Shown here: positions 1 to 7,465 of the stretch, in pieces
Layout of the letters: each line of letters begins with the position of its first letter
How positions within the stretch are numbered: position 1 is the stretch's first letter
Assembly: GCF_004349245.1 (NCBI RefSeq)
Contig: NZ_SMLC01000061.1
Coordinates: 1 to 39,986, forward strand
Source: Actinomadura sp. 6K520
GTDB lineage: Bacteria; Actinomycetota; Actinomycetes; Streptosporangiales; Streptosporangiaceae
Length of the DNA stretch: 39,986 bases
Reading direction: 5' to 3'
The notes under the pieces: generated by a model
Database searches by the model: none
What the model saw: the letters and a program-made list of their open reading frames with translations, nothing else
What the model was told of the DNA's origin: nothing
Position numbers and translations under genes: made by a program

Positions 1-305
1 GCCGCGGTGGGGGCGGCGAGCGGACCGCCGGCGACCCGGCGGTCATGGGCGGATTCGGGCGCACCGTGCCGGTCGTAACCGCCGTCGTAGGCGCCGTCGT
101 ACCCGTCGTTGTAGCCGTAGTCGTCGGGGCCGCCCATGTCGTCCTGGGGCGGGGCTCCCCGGCGGCCGCGCGGGTGCTGCGGCTCGTCGTCCATCCAGTC
201 GTCGTCGTCGCGTCCCGCCCTGCTGGCCCGCAGGCCGAGGGCTACGAGGACGACCACGAGGACCACGACCACAATGAGGCCGAAGACCACGATGTAAGAA
301 GTCAT
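1..305 (-). CDS. Small membrane protein, N-terminal part (runs off window)
   Basis: The frame starts at an ATG (bases 305-303) and is still open at base 1, so only about the first 101 residues are visible. It opens with one strongly hydrophobic segment, roughly residues 4-26, made almost entirely of Val, Leu and Ile after MTSY. A short Asp-rich stretch (DDDDWMDDEP) follows, then a low-complexity Gly/Asp/Tyr region with repeated DGYDGAYDGGYD-like units. This suggests a single-pass protein with an N-out or signal-anchor segment and a disordered hydrophilic tail. I do not recognise the family and cannot assign a function. The opposite strand also has a long open frame here, but its Val-rich translation is the expected antisense shadow. 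Confidence 0.6.
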   Translation of the reverse strand, partial: MTSYIVVFGLIVVVVLVVVLVALGLRASRAGRDDDDWMDDEPQHPRGRRGAPPQDDMGGPDDYGYNDGYDGAYDGGYDRHGAPESAHDRRVAGGPLAAPTA

Positions 306-582
306 GCCACCACCCAATGCCTTGGCCCGGTGAGAGTCCCTGGCGCGGACCGCGAGTCCGTCCCGATTGTCGCAGGCGACCGGTGCTGCTCTGGTCGCCG
401 CCGCCTCGGTCTAGCCCGATTCTGACCGACCGCTATGACCGTTGTCACACCCATCGCGCACATTCACCCTCGCACGGCACGTCCCGATCGGCCAATCCCG
501 CCCGTCGGTACGCCCCTGTCGGCTCAGCCCCCCGGTGGGGTCCGCCCTGACCCTGGGCCCTGAGGCTCCATGGTCAACGCGC

Positions 583-1161
583 CTAGTTGCCGCCGAAGTT
601 CCCGATGATCCTGCCCCGTCCGATCGTGTGCCGGGCGATGGCGGGGAGCGAGTCCTTCAGTGCGGCGCCGTCGGTGAACGGTTCCGGATGGTCCAGCGCG
701 TAGATGGTGAACCGGTACCGGTGCCGTTCTCCCTTGGGCGGGCACGGCGGCGCGTAGCCCGCCTTCTTCTCTGTGGTCAACCCTTCGACGGTCCTGTCCA
801 GCCGGGCGTCCTCGACGACTTCGTTCACCGTCCCGTCGATGCCCGCGATCACCCAGTGGACGCGGGCGCCGCCCGACGCGTCCGGGTCGTCCACGACGAT
901 CGCGTACGACCGCGTCCCGTTCGGCGTGCCCGACCACCGGAGCGGCGGGGTCTTTCCCTGCCCGCCAGGGTACGTCGTGCAGCCGTACCGCGGGGGCAAG
1001 TCCTGCCCATCGCGGAAGACCGGGCTGGTCACCGTGAACCACTCGGACAGTTCGGCGCTCTTGTTCTCCGGCTGGCCGAAGAGGCCGCAGCCGCCGACGG
1101 ACGCGGCGACCGCGAGGGCGCCCGCCGCGGCCATGATCGGACGCCGGTCTCTGCTCATCAT
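583..1161 (-). CDS. PEBP-family (YbhB/YbcL-like) lipoprotein
   Basis: This 192-residue protein belongs to the phosphatidylethanolamine-binding / Raf-kinase-inhibitor-like family. It has the family signature DPDASGGARVHWVIAGID (a DPDA...HW block that forms the anion-binding pocket) and the C-terminal YRFTIYALD strand. Residues 1-25 look like a lipoprotein signal: a basic start, a hydrophobic Ala-rich core and SVGGC as lipobox, giving Cys25 as the lipidated residue. I chose the ATG at 1161 because GGGAG lies about ten bases upstream. The frame is open further upstream but has no sensible N-terminus there. A second ATG follows immediately. The protein probably sits on the outer face of the membrane. 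The ligand is unknown, and bacterial members have no agreed role. It stands alone on this strand. Confidence 0.85.
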   Translation of the reverse strand: MMSRDRRPIMAAAGALAVAASVGGCGLFGQPENKSAELSEWFTVTSPVFRDGQDLPPRYGCTTYPGGQGKTPPLRWSGTPNGTRSYAIVVDDPDASGGARVHWVIAGIDGTVNEVVEDARLDRTVEGLTTEKKAGYAPPCPPKGERHRYRFTIYALDHPEPFTDGAALKDSLPAIARHTIGRGRIIGNFGGN

Positions 1162-1327
1162 TCGATACGCTCCCGGGCGAGATCGTACGCGGCGCGCCGC
1201 CGGATCGCCGTCATCTCGGCCGCATGCGTCCCGCCCGCCGGCGCCCCTTCCTCGTAGGCCCCAACGATTCGGCCCCAACCTTAGGGCTTCGCCGGGACTG
1301 GAACGGGCCTTTCCCTCCACGCCGGGA

Positions 1328-1349
1328 CGGCCGTCCGGCCGGACGGCCG
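1328..1349. repeat. Perfect 22-bp GC palindrome in the 391-bp PEBP-ndh gap
   Basis: The 11-base arm CGGCCGTCCGG at 1328-1338 is followed directly by its exact reverse complement. A looser TGACC-TT-GGTCA inverted repeat lies just beside it at 1353-1364. The gap 1162-1552 holds no credible gene. It must contain the divergent promoters for the PEBP lipoprotein and ndh. The palindrome could be an operator or a transcription-blocking hairpin; the sequence does not decide. Confidence 0.5.
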
Positions 1350-1507
1350 CTGTGACCTTGGTCATGCGCGTTCTGGCCCGCTCCATCCCGCAAGTTGTAA
1401 AGGAGTGGCGGGTTTCACAGCCGTATCGCCCTCCCGCTTTGCCGGAACGGGAAGTTCTGCTGTTCTTCCGTGGTTATTGGTTGGTGTCAGGCACGTTCCA
1501 TCGGCTA

Positions 1508-1529
1508 GCTTGTGAATGTCTTCACAAGC
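1508..1529 (+). promoter_or_regulatory. Rex (redox) operator upstream of ndh
   Basis: Arms GCTTGTGAA (1508-1516) and TTCACAAGC (1521-1529) are exact reverse complements around a 4-base centre. The core TTGTGAATGTCTTCACAA (1510-1527) fits the known actinobacterial Rex operator pattern TTGTGAANNNNTTCACAA. Rex is the NADH/NAD+-sensing repressor whose classic targets in Streptomyces include respiratory genes such as ndh. The site lies 23 bases before the ndh start codon, where bound Rex would block transcription when NAD+ is abundant. No rex gene is in this window. Confidence 0.85.
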
Positions 1530-1552
1530 CGACCGTGACATTGGAGGCCGCA

Positions 1553-2938
1553 ATGGCCAGGATCGCCCAGGAGAGCCCTGGCGCTCCCCACATCCTCATC
1601 GTGGGTGGCGGCTATGTGGGCATGTACACCGCCCTGCGCCTGCAGAAGAAGCTCAGACGCGAGCTCAAGCGGGGCGAGGTCAGGGTCACCGTCGTGGACC
1701 CCAACTCGTACATGACGTACCAGCCGTTCCTCCCGGAGGCCGCCGCCGGGAACATCTCCCCGCGGCACGTCGTCGTCCCGCTCCGCCGCGTCCTGCCCCG
1801 GTGCACCGTGCGCAAGGCCCGGGTCACCGAGCTGAACCACGACGAGGGGTGGGCGATCGTCCAGCCGCTGGCCGGGCCGCCGGAGCGGATCTCCTACGAC
1901 TACCTTGTGATGGCGGCGGGCGCGGTGCCGCGGCTGCTGCCGATCCCCGGGCTCGCCGAGAACGGGATCAGCCTCAAGACCGTCGGCGAGGCCATCCACC
2001 TGCGCAACCACGTGCTGGAGCAGCTGGAGATCGCCGAGTCCACCGACGATGCCGAGCTGCGCCGCAAGGCCCTCACCTTCGTGTTCGTCGGCGGCGGGTT
2101 CGCCGGCGTCGAGGCGGTCGCGGAACTCGAGGACATGACCCGCGACGCCACGAAGTACATGCGCAAGGTCACCCCGCAGGACCTGCGGTTCATCCTCGTC
2201 GAGGCCGCCGGGCGCATCCTGCCCGAGGTCGGCCCCGACATGGGCAAGTGGACCGCCGAGCAGCTCCGCGGCCGCGGCATCGACGTCAAGATGAACACGC
2301 TGCTCGAGTCCGCCGTGGACGGGCGGATCGAGCTGTCGGACGGCAGTTCCTTCCAGGCCGGGACGCTGGTGTGGAACGCGGGCGTGAAGGCGGCGCCCGT
2401 CGTCCGGCGCGGCGGCCTGCCCGTGGACGAGAAGGGCCGCGTCAAGGGCACCGAGTACCTGACGATCGAGGGCATGGTGCGGGCGTTCACCGCCGGTGAC
2501 AACGCCGCCATCCCGGACCTGACGCAGGAGGGCATGTACTGCCCGCCGAACGCGCAGCACGCCGTCCGCCAGGCCAAGCTCCTCGGCGACAACATCGTCC
2601 GCTCGCTGCGCGGGAAGACCCTCAAGCCCTACGTGCACGGCAACATCGGCGCGGTCGCCGGGCTCGGCCTGCACAAGGGCGTCGCCCAGACCTACGGGTT
2701 CAAGGTCAAGGGCTGGCCCGCCTGGTTCATGCACCGCACCTACCACGGCGCGAAGGTCCCGACCTTCAACCGCAAGCTGCGCGTCGTGGCGGACTGGACG
2801 CTCGCCCTGTTCCTCAAGCGGGAGACCGTCTCCCTCGCCACCGTCGAACAGCCGCGCGCCGACTTCCAGCTCGCCGCCCTGGACGACGTCCGCCCCAGGG
2901 ACCGCGCGGCCGACCAGCCCAAGGAACCCGCCGCCTGA
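1553..2938 (+). CDS. ndh: Type II NADH dehydrogenase (NDH-2)
   Basis: This single-subunit, non-proton-pumping NADH:quinone oxidoreductase is 461 residues, the usual size. The N-terminal FAD dinucleotide fold appears as ILIVGGGYVGMYTA at about 14-27. The second, NADH-binding fold is FVFVGGGFAGVEA, and FTAGDNAAIPD near the C-terminal third is the FAD-contacting motif of the family. The C-terminal part (HKGVAQTYGFKVKGWPAWFMHRTYH) matches the amphipathic membrane-binding region of NDH-2. The ATG at 1553 is preceded by GGAGG at 1543-1547. The frame extends upstream through the PEBP gap, but the Rex-type operator and this ribosome site fix the start. It passes electrons from NADH to menaquinone at the inner membrane face. 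Regulation by Rex is inferred from the operator. Confidence 0.95.
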   Translation: MARIAQESPGAPHILIVGGGYVGMYTALRLQKKLRRELKRGEVRVTVVDPNSYMTYQPFLPEAAAGNISPRHVVVPLRRVLPRCTVRKARVTELNHDEGWAIVQPLAGPPERISYDYLVMAAGAVPRLLPIPGLAENGISLKTVGEAIHLRNHVLEQLEIAESTDDAELRRKALTFVFVGGGFAGVEAVAELEDMTRDATKYMRKVTPQDLRFILVEAAGRILPEVGPDMGKWTAEQLRGRGIDVKMNTLLESAVDGRIELSDGSSFQAGTLVWNAGVKAAPVVRRGGLPVDEKGRVKGTEYLTIEGMVRAFTAGDNAAIPDLTQEGMYCPPNAQHAVRQAKLLGDNIVRSLRGKTLKPYVHGNIGAVAGLGLHKGVAQTYGFKVKGWPAWFMHRTYHGAKVPTFNRKLRVVADWTLALFLKRETVSLATVEQPRADFQLAALDDVRPRDRAADQPKEPAA

Positions 2939-3008
2939 CCCCGGCCGAACCTGTGCCCCGGCGGTACCCGCAACCGCCGGGGCACGCGCACACACGACAC
3001 AGCGACCC

Positions 3009-3073
3009 GAACTGACTCACCCGCGCGCCGTCCCCAGCTACCTGAACTGACTCACCCGCGCGCCGTCCCCAGC
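3009..3073. repeat. Two 30-bp direct repeats, period 35
   Basis: A 30-base unit beginning GAACTGACTCACCCGCGCGC and ending CGTCCCCAGC occurs at 3009-3038 and again, identical, at 3044-3073, with a 5-base spacer TACCT. It lies just downstream of ndh, before the convergent ABC permease. Only two copies are present, so this is not an array. It looks like a recent local duplication. Confidence 0.85.
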
Positions 3074-3083
3074 CACCACAGCT

Positions 3084-3256
3084 ACCCCGCAACAACCTCA
3101 ACGCCTGCGATCGCGTCCGAAGGCAGGTTCCGAGCCTGCGAGGAACCTGATCGCGCAGCGAGCCGCAAGGCGAGCCGGAGCGATGCAGCAATCGCGCGCA
3201 GTGCCCGCCGAAGGGAAGGCCCTCTGGGGCCTGACCGCCAAGGGCAATGCAATGAG
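3084..3256. other. Non-coding tail between ndh and the convergent ABC permease
   Basis: No gene is visible. The stretch contains a 7-base-arm hairpin (AGGTTCC 3125-3131 / GGAACCT 3142-3148), a purine-rich run with repeated GCGAGC words at about 3156-3185, and a second hairpin (AGGCCC 3217-3222 / GGGCCT 3227-3232). Neither hairpin has a T-tract. They may end transcription from either side. Similar GCGAGC-rich sequence occurs at 24600-24720, also at a convergent gene end. Confidence 0.4.
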
Positions 3257-4069
3257 CTACGCGCGCTTCTTGAAGGCCCGCAGGGAGAGCGGCGCGAAGA
3301 GCAGGGAGAAGCCGATCCCCCAGATCAGGGCCGTCACCGCGTGTCCGAAGACGGGGCCGCCGACCAGCAGGCCGCGCATCGCCTCCACCAGGTGCGTCAC
3401 CGGGCTGTTGTCCATGACGAACGCCAGCCCGGAGGGGATGCCGTCCGTGTTGGGGATGAACGCGGTGCTCATGAAGCTCAGCGGGAAGATCACCACGAAC
3501 CCGAAGATCTGCACCTTCTCCGGCTCGTTCACCTTCATCGCGATGTAGACCGACGTCCAGGAGAACAGGACGGCGAAGGCCAGCAGCAGCGCGAACGCGG
3601 CGAACATGGCGATCACGTTCGTCTCGATGCGGAAGCCGATGATGAAGCCGACCACCAGGAGGATCGTCATCGACCACGCCTGCTTGGCGGTGTCGGCGAT
3701 GATCCGTCCGGCGAGCGGGGCGCTGCGCGCGATCGGCAGGCTCCGGAACCGGTCGAAGACGCCCTTGGTGATGTCGGTGTTGAGGCCGAATCCGGTGCTC
3801 ATCCCGGCGAACAGGGCGTTCTGCGCGATGATGCCGGGGATGACGACCGGCAGGTAGGCGTCAACGCTGCCCGACATCGCCGGGCCGAACACGTACGCGA
3901 ACAGCAGCACGAACATGATGGGCTGGATGGACAGGTCCAGCAGCTCCATCGGGTTGTGCTTGATCTGGACCAGGTTGCGCCAGGCCAGCGTTGCGGTGTT
4001 GCGCAGGGCGGTGCCGGGCGCGACCCGCTTGGCGAGGTCCTGCGGCGCGAACGTCGCGGCGGTGGTCAT
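3257..4069 (-). CDS. DrrB-like ABC-2 exporter permease
   Basis: This 270-residue polytopic membrane protein belongs to the ABC-2 / daunorubicin-resistance permease family. The N-terminal segment has the familiar RNLVQIKHNPMELLDLSIQPIMF lead into the first membrane helix. Six hydrophobic segments follow, and the late helices contain FPLSFMSTAFIP and the NSPVTHLVEAMRGLL motif typical of this group. The start ATG overlaps the stop of the upstream ATPase gene as ATGA, so the two are translationally coupled. A homodimer with two ATPase subunits would form the exporter. The substrate could be a drug, lipid or polyketide; no biosynthetic genes nearby hint at which. Confidence 0.9.
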   Translation of the reverse strand: MTTAATFAPQDLAKRVAPGTALRNTATLAWRNLVQIKHNPMELLDLSIQPIMFVLLFAYVFGPAMSGSVDAYLPVVIPGIIAQNALFAGMSTGFGLNTDITKGVFDRFRSLPIARSAPLAGRIIADTAKQAWSMTILLVVGFIIGFRIETNVIAMFAAFALLLAFAVLFSWTSVYIAMKVNEPEKVQIFGFVVIFPLSFMSTAFIPNTDGIPSGLAFVMDNSPVTHLVEAMRGLLVGGPVFGHAVTALIWGIGFSLLFAPLSLRAFKKRA

Positions 4070-5058
4070 GCGGACGCCCCTTCCTTGCTCGCCGACTCGG
4101 CGAGCTCGCCGGCCTCGGCGTCGATGTCTTCGGTGTGGTGGCCGGTGAGGGCGAAGAACACCTCGTCCAGGCTCGACTTGCGCAGCGACAGCTCGCCGAT
4201 GGTGACGCCGGCGTCGTCGAGGCGGCGGACCACGGCGGGCATCAGCTCCGGGTCGGTGATCGGCGCGCTGACCCGGTCGTCGGCGAGTTCCGGGACGGTG
4301 TCGGTCAACTCCCCGACGATCTTCGCCACGGTCCGGGCGTCGGCGGCGTCCACCGGCCGGACCTCCAGCACCTGGCCGCCCACCTGCGCCTTGAGCATGT
4401 CGGACGTGCCGTGCGCGATGATCTGCCCGCGGTCGATCACGACGATGTCGTCGGCGAGATGGTCGGCCTCCTCCAGGTACTGCGTGGTGAGCAGCACGGT
4501 GACGCCGTCGCCGGTCAGGCCGCGCACGATGTCCCACAGGCCGTTGCGGCTGCGCGGGTCGAGGCCCGTGGTCGGCTCGTCGAGGAAGAGGATCTGCGGC
4601 CGTCCGACGAGGCTCGCCGCGAGGTCGAGCCGGCGGCGCATGCCGCCCGAGTACGTCTTGGCGGCGCGTTCGGCGGCGTCGGAGAGCTGGAACCTGTCGA
4701 GCAGCTCGGCGGCCCGCGCTTTGGCCGCGCGCCGGGACATCCCCAGCAGCCGGCCGATCAGGACGAGGTTCTCGGTGCCGGTGAGCATCTCGTCCACCCC
4801 GGCGTACTGGCCGGTGAGGCCGATGAGCTGCCGCACCTTGTGCGCCTCTTTGACCACGTCGAAGCCGCCGACCTGGGCGTTGCCGCTCGTCGGCTCGATC
4901 AGCGTCGCGAGGATCCGGGTCATGGTGGTCTTGCCGGCGCCGTTGGGGCCCAGCACTCCGAGGACCGTTCCCGGTGGGGCGGTGAGGGAGACGCCGGCCA
5001 GCGCCTGGGTCTCACCGAACCGCTTCTCCAGGCCGTCGGCCTGGATGGCGTATGTCAT
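4066..5058 (-). CDS. DrrA-like ABC exporter ATPase
   Basis: This 330-residue ATP-binding subunit pairs with the permease just downstream. Walker A is GPNGAGKTT at residues 37-45. The signature loop is YSGGMRRRLDLAASL, and Walker B with the catalytic Glu is ILFLDEPTTGLD. The H-loop position holds Gln within LTTQYLEEADHLA, as is common in DrrA-type proteins. About 100 C-terminal residues after the nucleotide-binding domain match the extra DrrA domain and end in an acidic tail. The ATG at 5058 has AGGAG upstream. The 254-bp region before it contains a GGATGCATCC palindrome at 5139-5148, a possible repressor site. The family often confers self-resistance, but the substrate is unknown. Confidence 0.93.
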   Translation of the reverse strand: MTYAIQADGLEKRFGETQALAGVSLTAPPGTVLGVLGPNGAGKTTMTRILATLIEPTSGNAQVGGFDVVKEAHKVRQLIGLTGQYAGVDEMLTGTENLVLIGRLLGMSRRAAKARAAELLDRFQLSDAAERAAKTYSGGMRRRLDLAASLVGRPQILFLDEPTTGLDPRSRNGLWDIVRGLTGDGVTVLLTTQYLEEADHLADDIVVIDRGQIIAHGTSDMLKAQVGGQVLEVRPVDAADARTVAKIVGELTDTVPELADDRVSAPITDPELMPAVVRRLDDAGVTIGELSLRKSSLDEVFFALTGHHTEDIDAEAGELAESASKEGASA

Positions 5059-5312
5059 GTGATCTCCTGAGATCGTGTCGCCGGACGTCTCCGTCCCGGT
5101 CGAGACGGACCCGCCGAAAATATGCGGTGTCCTGGCTCGGATGCATCCAGTTTTTCCGCCGCCCAGCGGAACTCTGCAGGGGGCACCGGAGCTTCCCCAA
5201 CATCGCATGCGCCACTGACAGAACGCCGGCGCCCGCGCGATTGTGCCCGGATCTGCCCGTCCGCGGGAGTCGGACCGGCGGGAGGGGGCCTCCGGCGTTC
5301 TAGACTCGCGGT

Positions 5313-5873
5313 GTGACGTCGGTGCGGCGCAGTCACCACAAGGACGGCGGGGGGCCGCACCCGCCGCGCCTGCGGCCGCCCGCACACCGGGTGTCGGCCC
5401 GCGCGATCGCGCACTGGGCGATCGAATACCTGCTCGTGTGGGGGCTCGCGTTCGGGCTCGCCCTCGGCGTGGCGGCGTGGGTGGGCGAGTCCGGCTGGGA
5501 CGGCCTGCCCGGGTGGCTGTCGAGCCGGATCGGCTGGCTGCCGTACGTCGTGGGCGCCGCGGGGCTGCTGATGGTGACGGTCGCGCCCGTCTGGCGTTAC
5601 CGCGTCCACCGCTGGGAGGTCAGCGCCGACGTCGTCTACACGCGGACGGGCTGGTTCAGCCGCGAATGGCTGCTGGTCCCCGTCGGCCGCATCCAGACCG
5701 TCGACACCCAGCAGGGCTGGATCGAGCGGATGCTGGGTCTCGCGACCATCGAGGTCAACACCGCGTCCCACGCGGGGTCCTCCGAGGTCACCGGGCTCCC
5801 GGCGGGCGTGGCGACCCGCCTCGCCGAGGACCTCGCGCATCGCGCCCACGACCTGCGCGACGACGCGACGTGA
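5313..5873 (+). CDS. PH-domain membrane protein, YdbS-like (bPH2)
   Basis: This 186-residue protein has two membrane segments (about residues 37-60 and 72-92) and one bacterial PH-like (DUF304/bPH2) domain. The domain shows YRVHRWEVSADVVYTRTGW and PVGRIQTVDTQQGWIERMLG, which are strong family hallmarks. The likely start is GTG 5313. No ribosome site is close, but TAGACT at 5301-5306 is a plausible -10 box that would put the first transcribed base at the start codon, so the mRNA may be leaderless. The gene overlaps the next by GTGA. In Firmicutes the YdbS/YdbT pair affects resistance to peptides acting on the envelope. Whether that role holds here is unknown. Confidence 0.85.
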   Translation: MTSVRRSHHKDGGGPHPPRLRPPAHRVSARAIAHWAIEYLLVWGLAFGLALGVAAWVGESGWDGLPGWLSSRIGWLPYVVGAAGLLMVTVAPVWRYRVHRWEVSADVVYTRTGWFSREWLLVPVGRIQTVDTQQGWIERMLGLATIEVNTASHAGSSEVTGLPAGVATRLAEDLAHRAHDLRDDAT

Positions 5874-7462
5874 CCACGGGAAGCGGCGAGCACGGCCCCG
5901 CGATCCGCCCCTACACCGGCCCCTCGCCCGCGGAGGACCCCACCGGTCGTGGTGAACCCGGTGGTGTCGAGCCCGGCGGTGCGGAGTGCGGCGGGCCGGG
6001 GCGCGGCGGTGCGGGGCCCGAGCCGGACGAGGCGCCCCCGCGGAAGGAGCGGCCGCGCGGCCAGCGGCTGCATCCGCTGACGTTCGTCGTCGGGGCCGTC
6101 CGCGAACTGCTCGCCCTCGTCGCCGCCGGCGCCACGGGCCTCGTGGTCGGCGGCCTGTCCACCGCGTTCTACTTCGCGCTCGCCGGGCTGTCGTTCGGCC
6201 TGCTCTTCCACGTGGTCGGCTGGCTGACGTTCACCTACGTGCTGTTCGACGACCGCATCGAGCTCCGGCGGGCGCTCATCGGGCGGTCGGTCAAGAGCAT
6301 CCCGCGCGACCGGATCCGGGGGGTGGACATCAGCGCGTCCCTCCCGCACCGGGTCCTCGGCCTGGCGGTCGTCCACATCGACGCGGGCGCGGACGGCGGT
6401 GAGGGAGCGCTGAACGCGGTCTCCCTCGGGGAGGCCGAACGGCTGCGCCGCGTCCTCCTCTCGCGGGACGCCGCGGCCCCGCCGCGCCGCGTCCTCGCCC
6501 GGATGCGGCGGCGCTGGTACGTGTACGCGCCGCTGAGCGGCGCCTACCTGTTCACGCCCTTCGCGGTGGCGGGCTCCCTCCTCGGCACGATCTACAACCT
6601 CGGCGACGATCTCGGCCTCATCACGCGGGAGCGGGTGGAGAGCCTCGGCCACGACGTGGTCGGCCTGTCCACCGCCCTCGTCGTCGCGCTGGCGATCCTC
6701 GTCCTGCTCGCCATGCCGGTCATGTCGGTGGTCGTCTTCATGCTGTTCAACTGGGACTTCACCGTCCACCAGCGGGACGGCTCGCTCGTCATCGAGCGCG
6801 GCCTGGTCACCCGCCGGAGCGTCTCGCTGGAGCTGCGGCGGCTGCGCGGCGTCGAGCTCGCCGACAACCCCTTCGAGCGCGCCGCCGGGGTGACCCGGCT
6901 CGGCGCGCTCATCACCGGCCTCGGGGACGCCGCGCACCGCGGGCGCCTCCTGCCCGCCGCCCCGCGCCCGGTCGCCGAGGCCCTCGCCGCCCGCGTGCTC
7001 GGCGCCGTTCCCGGCCCGTTGACCGCGCATCCTCCGGCGGCCCGGAGCCGACGCGTCACCCGCGCGGTGGGGTTGCCGGCCGCCTTCGCCGTCCTCGCCG
7101 CCGTGACCGCCCAGCCTTGGGTCGCCTACGTGTTCGCGGTCCTCGCCGTCCTGGCGGTACCGCTCGGGCTCGACCGCTACCGCCAGCTCGGCCACGTCAC
7201 CGACGGGGACCGGCTCAGCGTCCGGTCAGGCTCCCTGCGCCGCCGGCAGGTCGTCGTCGAGCACACCGCCATCGTCGGCTGGCGCATCCGCCGGACCGTC
7301 TTCCAGCGGCGGCTCGGCCTCGCCACCCTCGTCGCGGCGGTCGGCGCGGGCGACGGCGGCTACTCCGCGATCGACATGGCCGAAGGGGACGCCGTCGCTC
7401 TCGCCGCCGGGATCACGCCCGCCTGGCTGACCCCGTTCCTGGAGACCCCGCCCGAGGACTGA
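5870..7462 (+). CDS. PH-domain membrane protein, YdbT-like (multiple bPH2)
   Basis: This 530-residue partner of the preceding gene starts at GTG 5870 inside its stop codon (GTGA). A disordered Pro/Gly/Glu-rich N-terminus of about 65 residues precedes paired membrane segments and three DUF304/bPH2-like modules. These are recognisable by strands such as YVLFDDRIELRRALIGRSVKSIPRDRIRGVDIS, FTVHQRDGSLVIERGLVTRRSVSLELRRLRGVEL and DRLSVRSGSLRRRQVVVEHTAIVGWRIRR (each shown here only as a landmark, in separate domains). Length and domain order fit the YdbT family. It ends only 3 bases from the convergent sepH stop, so the two transcripts must overlap or stop within coding sequence. It probably forms a membrane complex with the YdbS-like protein. 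Confidence 0.85.
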   Translation: MTTGSGEHGPAIRPYTGPSPAEDPTGRGEPGGVEPGGAECGGPGRGGAGPEPDEAPPRKERPRGQRLHPLTFVVGAVRELLALVAAGATGLVVGGLSTAFYFALAGLSFGLLFHVVGWLTFTYVLFDDRIELRRALIGRSVKSIPRDRIRGVDISASLPHRVLGLAVVHIDAGADGGEGALNAVSLGEAERLRRVLLSRDAAAPPRRVLARMRRRWYVYAPLSGAYLFTPFAVAGSLLGTIYNLGDDLGLITRERVESLGHDVVGLSTALVVALAILVLLAMPVMSVVVFMLFNWDFTVHQRDGSLVIERGLVTRRSVSLELRRLRGVELADNPFERAAGVTRLGALITGLGDAAHRGRLLPAAPRPVAEALAARVLGAVPGPLTAHPPAARSRRVTRAVGLPAAFAVLAAVTAQPWVAYVFAVLAVLAVPLGLDRYRQLGHVTDGDRLSVRSGSLRRRQVVVEHTAIVGWRIRRTVFQRRLGLATLVAAVGAGDGGYSAIDMAEGDAVALAAGITPAWLTPFLETPPED

Positions 7463-7465
7463 CGC

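Noticed and set aside
1505..2995. Long minus-strand open frame opposite ndh
   Set aside because: The plus-strand translation is an unmistakable NDH-2. The antisense product is a Val/Gly/Arg-rich shadow typical of high-GC DNA.
3009..3073. Possible CRISPR array
   Set aside because: Only two repeats with a 5-base spacer and no cas genes. It is a simple duplication.
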